Positions 36,606 through 46,067 of a DNA stretch of 64,000 nt are shown here, piece after piece; positions within the stretch are counted from its first letter, which is position 1; the number at the start of each line of letters is the position of its first letter. The DNA is from Acinetobacter proteolyticus (lineage in GTDB: Bacteria > Pseudomonadota > Gammaproteobacteria > Pseudomonadales > Moraxellaceae). Location of the stretch: assembly GCF_000367945.1 (NCBI RefSeq), contig NZ_KB849177.1, positions 66,531 through 130,530 on the forward strand, given 5' to 3'. A program made the translations under genes and the position numbers. The notes under the pieces were generated by a model. The model saw nothing but the letters and a program-made list of their open reading frames with translations. It did not search any database and was not told the origin of the DNA.

Positions 36606-36633
36606 TTTGCACTATCTTTCATTAGTTGAAAGA

Positions 36634-36719
36634 TGGTGCCCGAGGCCAGACTCGAACTGGCACGCTTTGTGGGCGGGGGATTTTAAATCCCCTGTGTCTA
36701 CCGATTTCACCACTCGGGC
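36634..36719 (-). tRNA. tRNA-Leu (anticodon UAA), copy 1
   Basis: The 86 bases fold as a class II tRNA: acceptor GCCCGAG pairs with CTCGGGC, the anticodon arm is GGGGA-TTTAAAA-TCCCC with anticodon TAA, then a long variable arm, the T arm GTTCGAGTC and an encoded CCA. It reads UUA leucine codons. An identical gene lies at 38,821. Confidence 0.95.
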
Positions 36720-36822
36720 ATGTGCGCAATAATAGAGGACACTTTAAAACTTGGCAAGAGCAAAACTTGCTATTTGCTTTCTTTTCAATCAATTCATGTG
36801 CTTATCTGATGAAAATTAAGCA

Positions 36823-36840
36823 CTGTCATATAACTTTCAT
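36823..36840 (+). promoter_or_regulatory. Pho box upstream of phoD
   Basis: CTGTCATATAACTTTCAT matches the PhoB-binding consensus (two CTGTCAT-type repeats 11 bases apart). A third CTTTCAT follows at 36,845. It lies 92 bases before the phoD start. This predicts induction of phoD under phosphate starvation. Confidence 0.8.
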
Positions 36841-36931
36841 GATTCTTTCATCAAACTGAGATCAAAGCTTCATTTAAGCCAATTAATTTAAGTCATTTAT
36901 TTATAGTGATAAAATTAAGGTAGCTATCCAA

Positions 36932-38692
36932 ATGACAGCAAAAATTTCACGACGGGAACTCATTCAAAAAAGTCTATTCGGTTTCGGGGCGTTGTCTTTA
37001 TCTGCAGGGTTTACAGGATGTAATGACAGTTCAGATCAAGAAACAGCAACATTGCAAGTGAGTTTTGAACATGGGGTTGCCAGTGGTGATCCTTTACAAG
37101 ATCGCGTGATCTTATGGACGCGCTTGACGCCAAGCGAGAGTAGTGCCCGTCTGCAAGTGACATGGGAAATTGCGTTAGATCAGCAATTCAAACAAATCAT
37201 TAAAACCGATAAAGTCACCACAACAGCTTCACAAGATTTTACGGTGAAGGTAGATGCTACAGGCTTAAAACCAGATCAAAGCTATTTCTACCGTTTTATC
37301 TTCGGAGATAAAGTTTCACCTGTGGGCCAAACCAAGACTTTGCCAAGCAGTGCGACAAAAGTCAGTTTTGCAGTATGTTCATGTTCGAATTATCCAGCAG
37401 GTTATTTCTATGTATATCGTGAAATGGCCAAGCAAAATGTCGATGTGGTGATCCATTTAGGTGATTATATTTATGAATATGGCGCGGATGGCTATGCAGC
37501 AGAGGATGCAGCCAAACTAGGCCGTACGCTTGCCGCAGACAATAATAAAGAAATTATTAAGTTGGATGATTATCGCAAGCGTTATGCGCTCTATCGTAAA
37601 GATAAAGACTTGCAGGCCTTGCACCTTCGTCATCCATTTATTGTGATTTGGGATGACCATGAATTAGCTAATGATGCATGGCGAGAAGGGGCGGAAAATC
37701 ACCAGCCAAACGAAGGATCATTCCTTGACCGTAAACTAGCCGCTTTACAGGCCTACTTTGAGTGGATGCCAATTCGTCCTGTCGATGATCAACACACCAA
37801 GATTTATCGCCAATTCGATTTTGGTAATTTAGTTCAATTGACGATGTTAGATACGCGAATTATTGCGCGTGATGAACAGTTGGACTATGCCAATTATATG
37901 ACAGCGAATGGTTTGGATATTGCAAAATTCCAAGCAGATTTGACCAATCCAGCACGTACTCTAATGGGTTATACCCAACGTGATTGGCTGATTGGAAAAC
38001 TGCAACAGTCGACAGCAAACTGGAATGTACTTGGTCAGCAAATTCTGATGACCAAGATGTTGGTTCCTGCTGAGTTGCTACTTGCTTTGGCTGAAATTAC
38101 CGCAGGGAATCCGAGTGCGGATACTTTAAATAAGATGAATGCACAAATTACCGAGTTGGTGACTTTAAAAGTTCGCCTGCAGAAAGGTGATCCGACTTTA
38201 ACAGCACAAGAAAAAGCACGTGTTCTGACGGTTGCACCTTATAACTTAGATGCATGGGATGGTTATTTTGCTGAGCGTGAGATTGTGTACGCTGCTTTGG
38301 CGCAATTAAAGAAAAAAGTGGTGGTATTAGCAGGGGATACCCATAACGCATGGTCATCAAATTTATACAGTAAAGACGGTGCATTTGTTGGGGTAGAGTT
38401 AGCAACCAGTTCGGTGTCTTCGCCGGGCTTAGAAAAATATTTAAATATTCCATTGGCACAGTTGCAACAGTTTGAATTTGCATTCACGACTTTGATTGAT
38501 GAGTTGAATTACTGCAATTTAAATCAAAGAGGCTATTTGATTGTTCAATTTGATGCTGCACAAGTTCAGTCACAATGGATTTATGTGGATTCAATCAAAA
38601 AGCCTGAATATGTGATTGATCAATCACGAGGCTATCAATTGAGTTTGGATAAAAACTTATTGCCAGTGAAAACAGGGCAGCAAGTGGCTTAA
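36932..38692 (+). CDS. phoD: PhoD-type alkaline phosphatase/phosphodiesterase
   Basis: A 586-residue protein. The N-terminus has a twin-arginine signal (SRRELIQKS) ending in a cysteine context (FTGC) that may also allow lipidation. An N-terminal Ig-like domain with VASGDPLQDRVILWTR leads to the metallophosphatase core: HLGDYIYEYG, WDDHELANDAW and LAGDTHNAWSSN carry the metal ligands. PhoD enzymes bind Ca and Fe and release phosphate from mono- and diesters outside the cytoplasm. A Pho box upstream agrees with phosphate control. The gene is bracketed by two identical tRNA-Leu genes in a direct repeat. Confidence 0.92.
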   Translation: MTAKISRRELIQKSLFGFGALSLSAGFTGCNDSSDQETATLQVSFEHGVASGDPLQDRVILWTRLTPSESSARLQVTWEIALDQQFKQIIKTDKVTTTASQDFTVKVDATGLKPDQSYFYRFIFGDKVSPVGQTKTLPSSATKVSFAVCSCSNYPAGYFYVYREMAKQNVDVVIHLGDYIYEYGADGYAAEDAAKLGRTLAADNNKEIIKLDDYRKRYALYRKDKDLQALHLRHPFIVIWDDHELANDAWREGAENHQPNEGSFLDRKLAALQAYFEWMPIRPVDDQHTKIYRQFDFGNLVQLTMLDTRIIARDEQLDYANYMTANGLDIAKFQADLTNPARTLMGYTQRDWLIGKLQQSTANWNVLGQQILMTKMLVPAELLLALAEITAGNPSADTLNKMNAQITELVTLKVRLQKGDPTLTAQEKARVLTVAPYNLDAWDGYFAEREIVYAALAQLKKKVVVLAGDTHNAWSSNLYSKDGAFVGVELATSSVSSPGLEKYLNIPLAQLQQFEFAFTTLIDELNYCNLNQRGYLIVQFDAAQVQSQWIYVDSIKKPEYVIDQSRGYQLSLDKNLLPVKTGQQVA

Positions 38693-38709
38693 GTTTCAAA
38701 AGTGGGGGG

Positions 38710-38739
38710 AAGCCAAGTCAATGAGCTTGGCTTTTTTTA
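38710..38739 (+). terminator. Terminator of phoD
   Basis: AAGCCAAG-TCAATGAG-CTTGGCTT hairpin followed by T residues. Confidence 0.85.
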
Positions 38740-38763
38740 TGGTCTATTCTTAAATTTTAGGCA

Positions 38764-38791
38764 TAAAAAAACCAGCTTGCGCTGGATTTTT
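38764..38791 (-). terminator. Terminator of the tRNA-Leu copy 2 / tRNA-Cys unit
   Basis: Minus-strand AATCCAGC-GCAA-GCTGGTTTTTTT hairpin with T run, equivalent to the one at 36,578. Confidence 0.75.
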
Positions 38792-38820
38792 ATTTGCACC
38801 ATATTTCGGTCGCTGAAAGA

Positions 38821-38906
38821 TGGTGCCCGAGGCCAGACTCGAACTGGCACGCTTTGTGGGCGGGGGATTTTAAATCCCCTGTGTCTACCGATTTCACCAC
38901 TCGGGC
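38821..38906 (-). tRNA. tRNA-Leu (anticodon UAA), copy 2
   Basis: Same 86 bases as the gene at 36,634-36,719, same arms and encoded CCA. It lies eight bases from tRNA-Cys on the same strand, so the two are probably one transcript; this pair is likely the ancestral arrangement and copy 1 the duplicate. Confidence 0.95.
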
Positions 38907-38914
38907 TTTACCAA

Positions 38915-38988
38915 TGGAGGCGGAGGTCGGAATCGAACCGGCGTACACGGAGTTGCAGTCCGCTGCATGACCACTCTGCCACCCCGCC
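38915..38988 (-). tRNA. tRNA-Cys (anticodon GCA)
   Basis: The 74-base cloverleaf has acceptor GGCGGGG with CTCCGCC, the anticodon arm GCGGA-CTGCAAC-TCCGT with GCA, the T arm GTTCGATTC and an encoded CCA. It is upstream of tRNA-Leu copy 2 on the minus strand. Confidence 0.95.
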
Positions 38989-39140
38989 ATCTCTTGGTGA
39001 TGCACATATTAGCAATCTTTTAAAAAAAAACAATAGTGTTTATTGCGAATATGCACATAAAAACAACATCTAAAAGAATATTGCTCAAATTATCATGTAT
39101 TATTTACGCAATTGATTCATACCCACTTTGGAGATGCGCT

Positions 39141-39989
39141 GTGGCATTGGTTTTAGACGGTCGTGCATTAGCAAAACAAATTGAAACGGATTTGTTGGTA
39201 CGTGTAGAAGCATTAAAAGCAAAATCGGGGCGTACCCCAATCTTGGCAACCATTTTGGTTGGTGATGATGGTGCATCTGCCACGTATGTGCGTATGAAAG
39301 GTAATGCTTGCCGCCGGGTTGGCATGGACTCGCTTAAAGTTGAACTTCCAAAAGAAACTACAACTGAACAATTATTGGCTGAAATTGAAAAATTAAATGC
39401 CAATCCTGATGTGCATGGCATCTTGTTACAGCATCCAGTGCCTGAACAAATTGATGAAAGAGCGTGTTTCGATGCGATTTCGTTAGCGAAAGATGTCGAT
39501 GGCGTGACGTGTTTAGGTTTTGGTCGTATGGCTATGGGCGAAGCGGCGTATGGTTCAGCAACTCCAGCGGGCATTATGACCATTTTGCAAGAAAATAAAA
39601 TTGAAATCGCAGGTAAACACGCGGTTGTCGTAGGCCGTTCTGCTATTTTGGGTAAACCAATGGCGATGATGCTATTACAAGCCAATGCGACTGTGACCAT
39701 TTGCCATTCTCGTACTCAAAACTTACCAGAATTGGTAAAACAAGCCGATATTATTGTTGGTGCAGTCGGTAAAGCTGAATTGATTCAAAAAGACTGGATC
39801 AAACAAGGTGCGGTCGTGGTTGATGCGGGCTTCCATCCTCGTGATGGTGGTGGTGTCGGCGATATCCAATTGGTCGGTATTGAAGAGATTGCTTCAGCTT
39901 ATACCCCAGTACCGGGTGGTGTGGGACCGATGACGATTACGACGTTGATTCGTCAAACTGTAGAAGCTGCTGAAAAAGCATTAGCGTAA
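39141..39989 (+). CDS. folD: FolD, methylenetetrahydrofolate dehydrogenase/cyclohydrolase
   Basis: I start at GTG 39141 (GGAG seven bases upstream), which gives 282 residues, the normal FolD length; longer in-frame starts reach back toward the tRNA genes. [16 protein letters not shown] carries the catalytic Lys/Tyr region; [38 protein letters not shown] and [13 protein letters not shown] are the family blocks. This bifunctional NADP enzyme interconverts 5,10-methylene-, methenyl- and 10-formyl-tetrahydrofolate in the cytoplasm. Single gene with its own terminator. Confidence 0.97.
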   Translation: MALVLDGRALAKQIETDLLVRVEALKAKSGRTPILATILVGDDGASATYVRMKGNACRRVGMDSLKVELPKETTTEQLLAEIEKLNANPDVHGILLQHPVPEQIDERACFDAISLAKDVDGVTCLGFGRMAMGEAAYGSATPAGIMTILQENKIEIAGKHAVVVGRSAILGKPMAMMLLQANATVTICHSRTQNLPELVKQADIIVGAVGKAELIQKDWIKQGAVVVDAGFHPRDGGGVGDIQLVGIEEIASAYTPVPGGVGPMTITTLIRQTVEAAEKALA

Positions 39990-39998
39990 CGATTAATA

Positions 39999-40022
39999 AC
40001 CCCTCGCGAAGAGGGGTTTTTT
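39999..40022 (+). terminator. Terminator of folD
   Basis: ACCCCTC-GCGAA-GAGGGGT hairpin followed by a T run. Confidence 0.9.
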
Positions 40023-40036
40023 AGAATTCAAGAAAT

Positions 40037-40705
40037 ATGAGTTGCACTTTTCAATTTACCAAAGCACCTGAACATTTGTTGCAGGCCTTGCATCAGGTGA
40101 TTCCAAATACTGATTTACTCGCACAGCAGTTACCTGAAACACCAATTTCGCTTTGGCTAATTCCGCCAGTATTTCCAACCGATCGTTTAGACGATGAAGT
40201 GATTCGACGGATTTGGAATGAAACGCCGTATTGGATTTTTTGTTGGGCTTCTGGTCTGGCAATGGCACAATGGCTATTGGCTGAGCCGCATCATGTTAAA
40301 GATAAGGTTGTTTTAGATTTTGGTGCTGGTTCGGGTGTGGTTGCGATTGCGGCAAAAATGGCAGGTGCTAAACGTGTGATTTGTTGTGATATTGATCCCA
40401 TCAGTCTTGCATCATGTCGTGAAAATGCGTTGCTGAATGATGTTGAACTCGAGTATCTGGACGATTTGTACCAGTCCGAACAAGTTGATGTGTTATTGGC
40501 GGCAGATGTACTGTATGACCAATCCAATCGTTTCTTTCTGGATGAGTTTTTAAAATTTGCACCTGAGGTCTGGGTCGCGGATAGTCGAGTCAAAAACTTT
40601 AGCCATCCGCAATATCTAAAAATTGATGAACGTAGCGCAAGCACTTGGCCAGATCTGGATGAAGGCAAAGAATTTAGAAACGTCAGTTTTTATCGAACCA
40701 AATAA
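40037..40705 (+). CDS. Class I SAM-dependent methyltransferase (METTL20/ETFB-KMT-like)
   Basis: A 222-residue protein. VLDFGAGSGVVAIAAKMAGA (about residues 94-113) is the SAM-binding loop, CCDIDPISLASCRENA the second motif, and DVLLAADVLYDQSNR a D-x-x-Y-like motif IV found in METTL-type protein lysine methyltransferases. Bacterial relatives methylate electron transfer flavoprotein beta. Substrate is not provable here. It follows folD across a terminator and is probably a separate transcript. Confidence 0.7.
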   Translation: MSCTFQFTKAPEHLLQALHQVIPNTDLLAQQLPETPISLWLIPPVFPTDRLDDEVIRRIWNETPYWIFCWASGLAMAQWLLAEPHHVKDKVVLDFGAGSGVVAIAAKMAGAKRVICCDIDPISLASCRENALLNDVELEYLDDLYQSEQVDVLLAADVLYDQSNRFFLDEFLKFAPEVWVADSRVKNFSHPQYLKIDERSASTWPDLDEGKEFRNVSFYRTK

Positions 40706-40847
40706 TACCCCCTAGTGAAAAGCTATTTTGTATTGAGATTATCAAATCTCAACACAATCTCCTGACTATGCATGCTAAAACATTCAGATGAAATAAACAG
40801 ATGGCCTTGGGGCTGTTATACAGAAAAATGTTTAAAAAGGAAGATGT

Positions 40848-41132
40848 ATGAGTATCCAGCAGATTGATGATGGCAAACATGGTGCTTTTAAGCTGTACGA
40901 AGGCGAGGAACTCGCTGGTGAGATGGCTTATACCTGGGCGGGGGACAGTATGCTCATTATTGACCATACCGATGTAAGTGACCAATTTCGTGGTCAAGGT
41001 GTCGGGCATAAGCTGCTAAAGGAGCTGATTGCCTTTGTGCGTCAACGTCAGGTGAAAGTCATTCCTTTGTGCCCGTTTGCAAAATCGGTGTTTGATAAGG
41101 ATCTTTCGATTCATGACGTTTTGAAAGGATAA
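40848..41132 (+). CDS. Small GNAT-type N-acetyltransferase
   Basis: A 94-residue protein of the short YjdJ-like GNAT type. DVSDQFRGQGVGHKLLKELI is the acetyl-CoA binding motif A (R/Q-x-x-G-x-G), and VIPLCPFAKSVFDKD the conserved tail with a Cys before PF. AAGGA precedes the ATG. These short proteins bind acetyl-CoA, but their targets are unknown. Confidence 0.82.
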   Translation: MSIQQIDDGKHGAFKLYEGEELAGEMAYTWAGDSMLIIDHTDVSDQFRGQGVGHKLLKELIAFVRQRQVKVIPLCPFAKSVFDKDLSIHDVLKG

Positions 41133-41193
41133 GCGGTGTTGGATGTATTCCCCATGATGGAATACATCCATTTTCATTGGCTAAGCCATAAAA

Positions 41194-41616
41194 TTAAGAA
41201 CAAGTATAACGAACCACTTTGAGTGTGCTTGGGCGAGCTTCAAGCGCCTGACGGGTGGCATAGCCTTCGCTATTATTTAAATCGGGTGAATTGGATAAAC
41301 CAAATGTTGCACGGCTATTGCCGAGTTTTACACCATATTGTTCTTGTTGGATTGGATTTGCGATCTCATTGACACTCAATACAGCAAGTTTATAGGTTTT
41401 GTCCGCACCTAGAATTTGCTTGCAGGCATGTTGTAATTTTTTCTCATCTAAGTCGCTATTACTACGTGCAGCGAGCGTATAAGCAACAGTCGCAGAAGTG
41501 GCCGTTTTATTTTCAATTTGATAACCCGTTGTGCCATTGTATTGATGTGGACTACTTTGACAGGCTGCAAGAACAAGAGCACCGCTCATAATTAACAATA
41601 AATTGGTTTTTTTCAT
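41194..41616 (-). CDS. Lipoprotein of unknown function
   Basis: A 140-residue protein with a lipoprotein signal (MKKTNLLLIMSGALVLAAC, lipobox LAAC) and no Asp at +2, so outer-membrane sorting is possible. The mature part is polar with two further cysteines (C85 and near the C-terminus) that may form a disulphide. AGGAT upstream of the start. No known family. Divergent from the glpK promoter. Confidence 0.65.
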   Translation of the reverse strand: MKKTNLLLIMSGALVLAACQSSPHQYNGTTGYQIENKTATSATVAYTLAARSNSDLDEKKLQHACKQILGADKTYKLAVLSVNEIANPIQQEQYGVKLGNSRATFGLSNSPDLNNSEGYATRQALEARPSTLKVVRYTCS

Positions 41617-41730
41617 ATCAATAATCCTGTTATTTCTGGTTTTAGTATCGCATAAAATAAGTTTTTTATTGTGAGGAATCTTTAAAACACAGGCTATTCA
41701 TCGTTTTTTAGCTTCAAATATCAAGAAAGA

Positions 41731-41761
41731 ATTTTCGTTTTCGAACAATTTTGCATATAAT
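41731..41761 (+). promoter_or_regulatory. GlpR-type operator overlapping the glpK promoter
   Basis: ATTTTCGTTTTCGAACAATT fits the GlpR operator pattern (TTCG-N4-CGAA core). A TATAAT -10 box lies at 41,756-41,761; the -35 position, 17 bases before it, falls inside the operator. Repressor binding would block transcription. About 146 bases precede the glpK start. Confidence 0.7.
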
Positions 41762-41885
41762 CTGCCAAGTTTTTTATTTAATACAGAAGTCATTGCTTTT
41801 TTTGCAGTATTGGAGCCCGTTTTTTAACGGGCATTTAATTTATTGCAGGATAGGGTTTGTTGAATGTCACTTGGCCCTCAATTAA

Positions 41886-43421
<1,536 letters not shown>

Positions 43422-43466
43422 GCTAAAATAACCCCAATTTAAGATGACTAAAACAACATAGGATGG

Positions 43467-44231
43467 ATGAGCATGAGCTTGATACTACGCCAACAGAAAA
43501 CCCTCGAATTAGTGAGAGAGCGTGGCTATATCAGTATTGAAGAGCTTGCTCAGCATTTTGATGTCACCCCGCAAACCATCCGTCGTGATATTAATCAACT
43601 GGCCGATGAAGGCTTGCTGCGCCGTTATCATGGTGGTGCAGCGCATGATTCAAGTGTGGAAAACACTGAATATACGATGCGTGTTGGCCATATGTTGGAA
43701 CAAAAAAGAACGATTGCAGCCGCAGTGGCTGCAGCTGTTCCTGATTATGCCTCTTTATTTATCAATATTGGGACCACCACGGAAGCCATTGCTCACGCAT
43801 TACTGAATCATACGGGTTTGCGGATTATTACCAATAACCTCAATGTCGCCAAAATCCTCAGTACCAAAGAAGACTTTGAGGTACTGATTGCCAGCGGGCG
43901 TGTCCGTCCGGATGGTGGGGTGATTGGTCAGGCGACTGCAGACTTTTTTAAACAGTTTAAAGCGGATTATGCTTTAGTTGGTATTAGTGGTATTGAAGAA
44001 GATGGCACCTTGCTGGATTTTGATTTCCAAGAAGTATGTGTGTCTCAGGAAATTGTATCCAGTGCCCGTCAAGTGTTCCTTGCAGCAGATAGCAGTAAGT
44101 TTGGTCGTAATGCCATGATCCGTTTAGGTTCACTTAAGCAAGTTGATTGTATTTTTACTGACCAGCAACCGAATGATGAATTTATGAAAACCATTCGAGA
44201 TTTAGATGTTGGCTTGATTGTTGCCCAGTAA
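43467..44231 (+). CDS. glpR: GlpR, DeoR-family repressor of glycerol-3-phosphate genes
   Basis: A 254-residue DeoR-family regulator. Residues 8-55 form the helix-turn-helix ([21 protein letters not shown]), and [12 protein letters not shown] is the family hinge. The C-terminal sugar-phosphate-binding domain has [11 protein letters not shown] and LAADSSKFG. It lies 45 bases after glpK and before glpD, whose promoters carry GlpR-like operators, so its role as their glycerol-3-phosphate-released repressor is well supported. Confidence 0.93.
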   Translation: MSMSLILRQQKTLELVRERGYISIEELAQHFDVTPQTIRRDINQLADEGLLRRYHGGAAHDSSVENTEYTMRVGHMLEQKRTIAAAVAAAVPDYASLFINIGTTTEAIAHALLNHTGLRIITNNLNVAKILSTKEDFEVLIASGRVRPDGGVIGQATADFFKQFKADYALVGISGIEEDGTLLDFDFQEVCVSQEIVSSARQVFLAADSSKFGRNAMIRLGSLKQVDCIFTDQQPNDEFMKTIRDLDVGLIVAQ

Positions 44232-44450
44232 ATCTTCATTTTCGAAAAATTGTTACTTTTCTTGAGTCGAGACGATTTGGCTCAAGTCTATTTAAATAAG
44301 AACTAAACGCTAAGCATCAGCCGCCTTTATATTGAAAGATTCTCTGTGTTTTAATGCTTCTATTTTCAGTTTTGACCATTTATCTAAAAATGCCTAGAAA
44401 TTGGCATTTTTTTGACGTTTTTTTATTGTTTGTTTTCATTTTACATGTTT

Positions 44451-44472
44451 AAATGTTCGTTATTGAACAATA
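44451..44472 (+). promoter_or_regulatory. GlpR-type operator upstream of glpD
   Basis: AAATGTTCGTTATTGAACAATA: a TTCG-TTAT-TGAA core with ATG and CAAT flanks, close to the E. coli GlpR site and to the glpK operator here. It lies 20 bases before the glpD start, where binding would block the transcript. Confidence 0.7.
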
Positions 44473-44492
44473 ATGAAAATTTGCGGTGACTT

Positions 44493-46013
44493 ATGCAAAC
44501 TTCTCCTCAGTCTAACGACAAAATTTATGACCTTGCTGTCATTGGTGGTGGTATCAACGGTGTTGGTATTGCAGCAGATGCTTCAGGTCGTGGCTTATCT
44601 GTATTCCTCTGTGAAAAAGATGATTTGGCCAGCCATACCTCTTCTGCAAGCAGTAAGTTGATTCATGGTGGTTTGCGTTATCTTGAACATAAGGAATTCC
44701 GCTTAGTACGTGAAGCGCTGGCTGAGCGTGAAGTGTTGTTGGCGAAAGCACCGCATATTATTCGTCCCATGCGTTTTATCATGCCGCATCGTCCACATCT
44801 GCGCCCAGCATGGTTGATTCGTACAGGTTTATTCTTTTACGATCACTTGGGTAAACGTGAAAAGTTATTGGGTTCGAACAACGTTTACTTTAAAGAAGAC
44901 AGTCCATTAAATGCAGCAATTACACGTGGTTTTGAATATTCAGACTGCGCGGTGGATGACTCGCGTTTGGTGGTGTTGAATGCCATGCACGCCCGTGAAA
45001 AAGGGGCTGACATTGTGACGTGCACCCGTTGCTTATCCGCACAACGCCAAGGTCAATACTGGATTGTGGATTTGGAAAATGCACAAGGCCAATTCCAGAT
45101 CAAAGCCAAGGCTTTGGTCAATGCTGCTGGGCCTTGGGTGGCACAATTTATTAAGCAAGATTTACAGCTTAAATCACCGTATGGCATTCGTTTGATTCAA
45201 GGCAGTCATATCATTGTGCCGAAGCTTTATGAAGGTGATAAAGCCTTTATCATGCAGAATGATGACCGTCGTATTGTGTTCGCGATTCCATATTTAGATC
45301 AATACACCATGATTGGTACCACAGATCGTGAGTATCAAGGTGATCCTGCACAAGTAAAAATCACCCAAGAAGAAATTGATTACTTGATTGAAGTCAGTAA
45401 TGCACACTTCAAAAATCAGTTAACCCAAGCTGATATTATTTCGACTTTTGCAGGTGTGCGTCCATTGTGTGATGATGAATCAGACAATCCATCTGCAATT
45501 ACCCGTGATTATACTTTGGCTTTATCGCAAGAATCGGAAGATCAAGCCCCATTACTGTCTGTGTTTGGCGGTAAGTTAACCACGTATCGTAAGTTAGCAG
45601 AATCTGCCATGCAGCAGTTAAAAGCATTTTTCCCAGAAATGAAAGGCAGTTGGACAGCGACAGAAGCCTTACCGGGTGGCGAAAATATGGCATCAGCTGA
45701 GCAGTTGGCAAAAGAAATCCGTGCACAAGTGACGGATACATCTGAAGCGTTGGCAAAACGTTGGGCATCTGCTTATGGTTCACGTATTTGGAATATTTTA
45801 GGAGAGGCAACTTCTGTTGCACAGCTTGGACAACATTTTGGACAAGGTTTGTATGCCAAAGAAGTGGATTATTTATGCCGCTTTGAGTGGGTCACGACCA
45901 GCCAAGATATTTTGTGGAGACGTTCAAAGCTTGGTCTCAATTTTACGCCAACTGAAATCGAAAGCTTAGATGTGTATTTAGCAAATAAACCAAATAGCAC
46001 GGTTGCTGCTTAA
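44493..46013 (+). CDS. glpD: Aerobic glycerol-3-phosphate dehydrogenase
   Basis: A 506-residue FAD enzyme of normal length. DLAVIGGGINGVGIAADASG (residues 11-30) is the FAD Rossmann motif; SSKLIHGGLRYLEH, GIRLIQGSHIIVP and VFGGKLTTYRKLAE are GlpD signatures. It oxidises glycerol-3-phosphate to dihydroxyacetone phosphate at the inner membrane and passes electrons to ubiquinone. It has its own operator 260 bases after glpR, so it can be transcribed separately. A terminator follows. Confidence 0.97.
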   Translation: MQTSPQSNDKIYDLAVIGGGINGVGIAADASGRGLSVFLCEKDDLASHTSSASSKLIHGGLRYLEHKEFRLVREALAEREVLLAKAPHIIRPMRFIMPHRPHLRPAWLIRTGLFFYDHLGKREKLLGSNNVYFKEDSPLNAAITRGFEYSDCAVDDSRLVVLNAMHAREKGADIVTCTRCLSAQRQGQYWIVDLENAQGQFQIKAKALVNAAGPWVAQFIKQDLQLKSPYGIRLIQGSHIIVPKLYEGDKAFIMQNDDRRIVFAIPYLDQYTMIGTTDREYQGDPAQVKITQEEIDYLIEVSNAHFKNQLTQADIISTFAGVRPLCDDESDNPSAITRDYTLALSQESEDQAPLLSVFGGKLTTYRKLAESAMQQLKAFFPEMKGSWTATEALPGGENMASAEQLAKEIRAQVTDTSEALAKRWASAYGSRIWNILGEATSVAQLGQHFGQGLYAKEVDYLCRFEWVTTSQDILWRRSKLGLNFTPTEIESLDVYLANKPNSTVAA

Positions 46014-46023
46014 AAATTCTCAA

Positions 46024-46057
46024 TAAAAAAGCCCCTTTGAATAAGGGGCTTTTTTTA
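46024..46057. terminator. Bidirectional terminator between glpD and the siderophore receptor gene
   Basis: AAAAAAGCCCC-TTTGAATA-AGGGGCTTTTTTT is symmetric with A and T runs on both sides and sits between the two convergent stops. Confidence 0.88.
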
Positions 46058-46067
46058 TGGGTCTTCA

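Larger units (their letters stand above)
36547..36719. repeat. Direct repeat around tRNA-Leu, copy 1
   Basis: From TTTTTATGATCTGG to the 5' end of the tRNA-Leu gene the sequence recurs at 38,731-38,906, including the hairpin and the complete tRNA. The leading part differs at about one base in six; the tRNA part is identical. Confidence 0.8.
38731..38906. repeat. Direct repeat around tRNA-Leu, copy 2
   Basis: Second copy of the segment at 36,547-36,719, including the tRNA terminator hairpin (CCAGCTTGCGCTGG at 38,771) and the whole tRNA-Leu gene. Confidence 0.8.

Noticed and set aside
36626..39073. Open frames reading through the tRNA-Leu/tRNA-Cys genes on the plus strand
   Set aside because: They overlap clear tRNA genes in the opposite orientation and repeat exactly because the tRNAs do; they are not proteins.
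39036..39140. An upstream extension of FolD
   Set aside because: The added 35 residues are not FolD-like; GTG 39141 has a proper ribosome site and gives the normal length.
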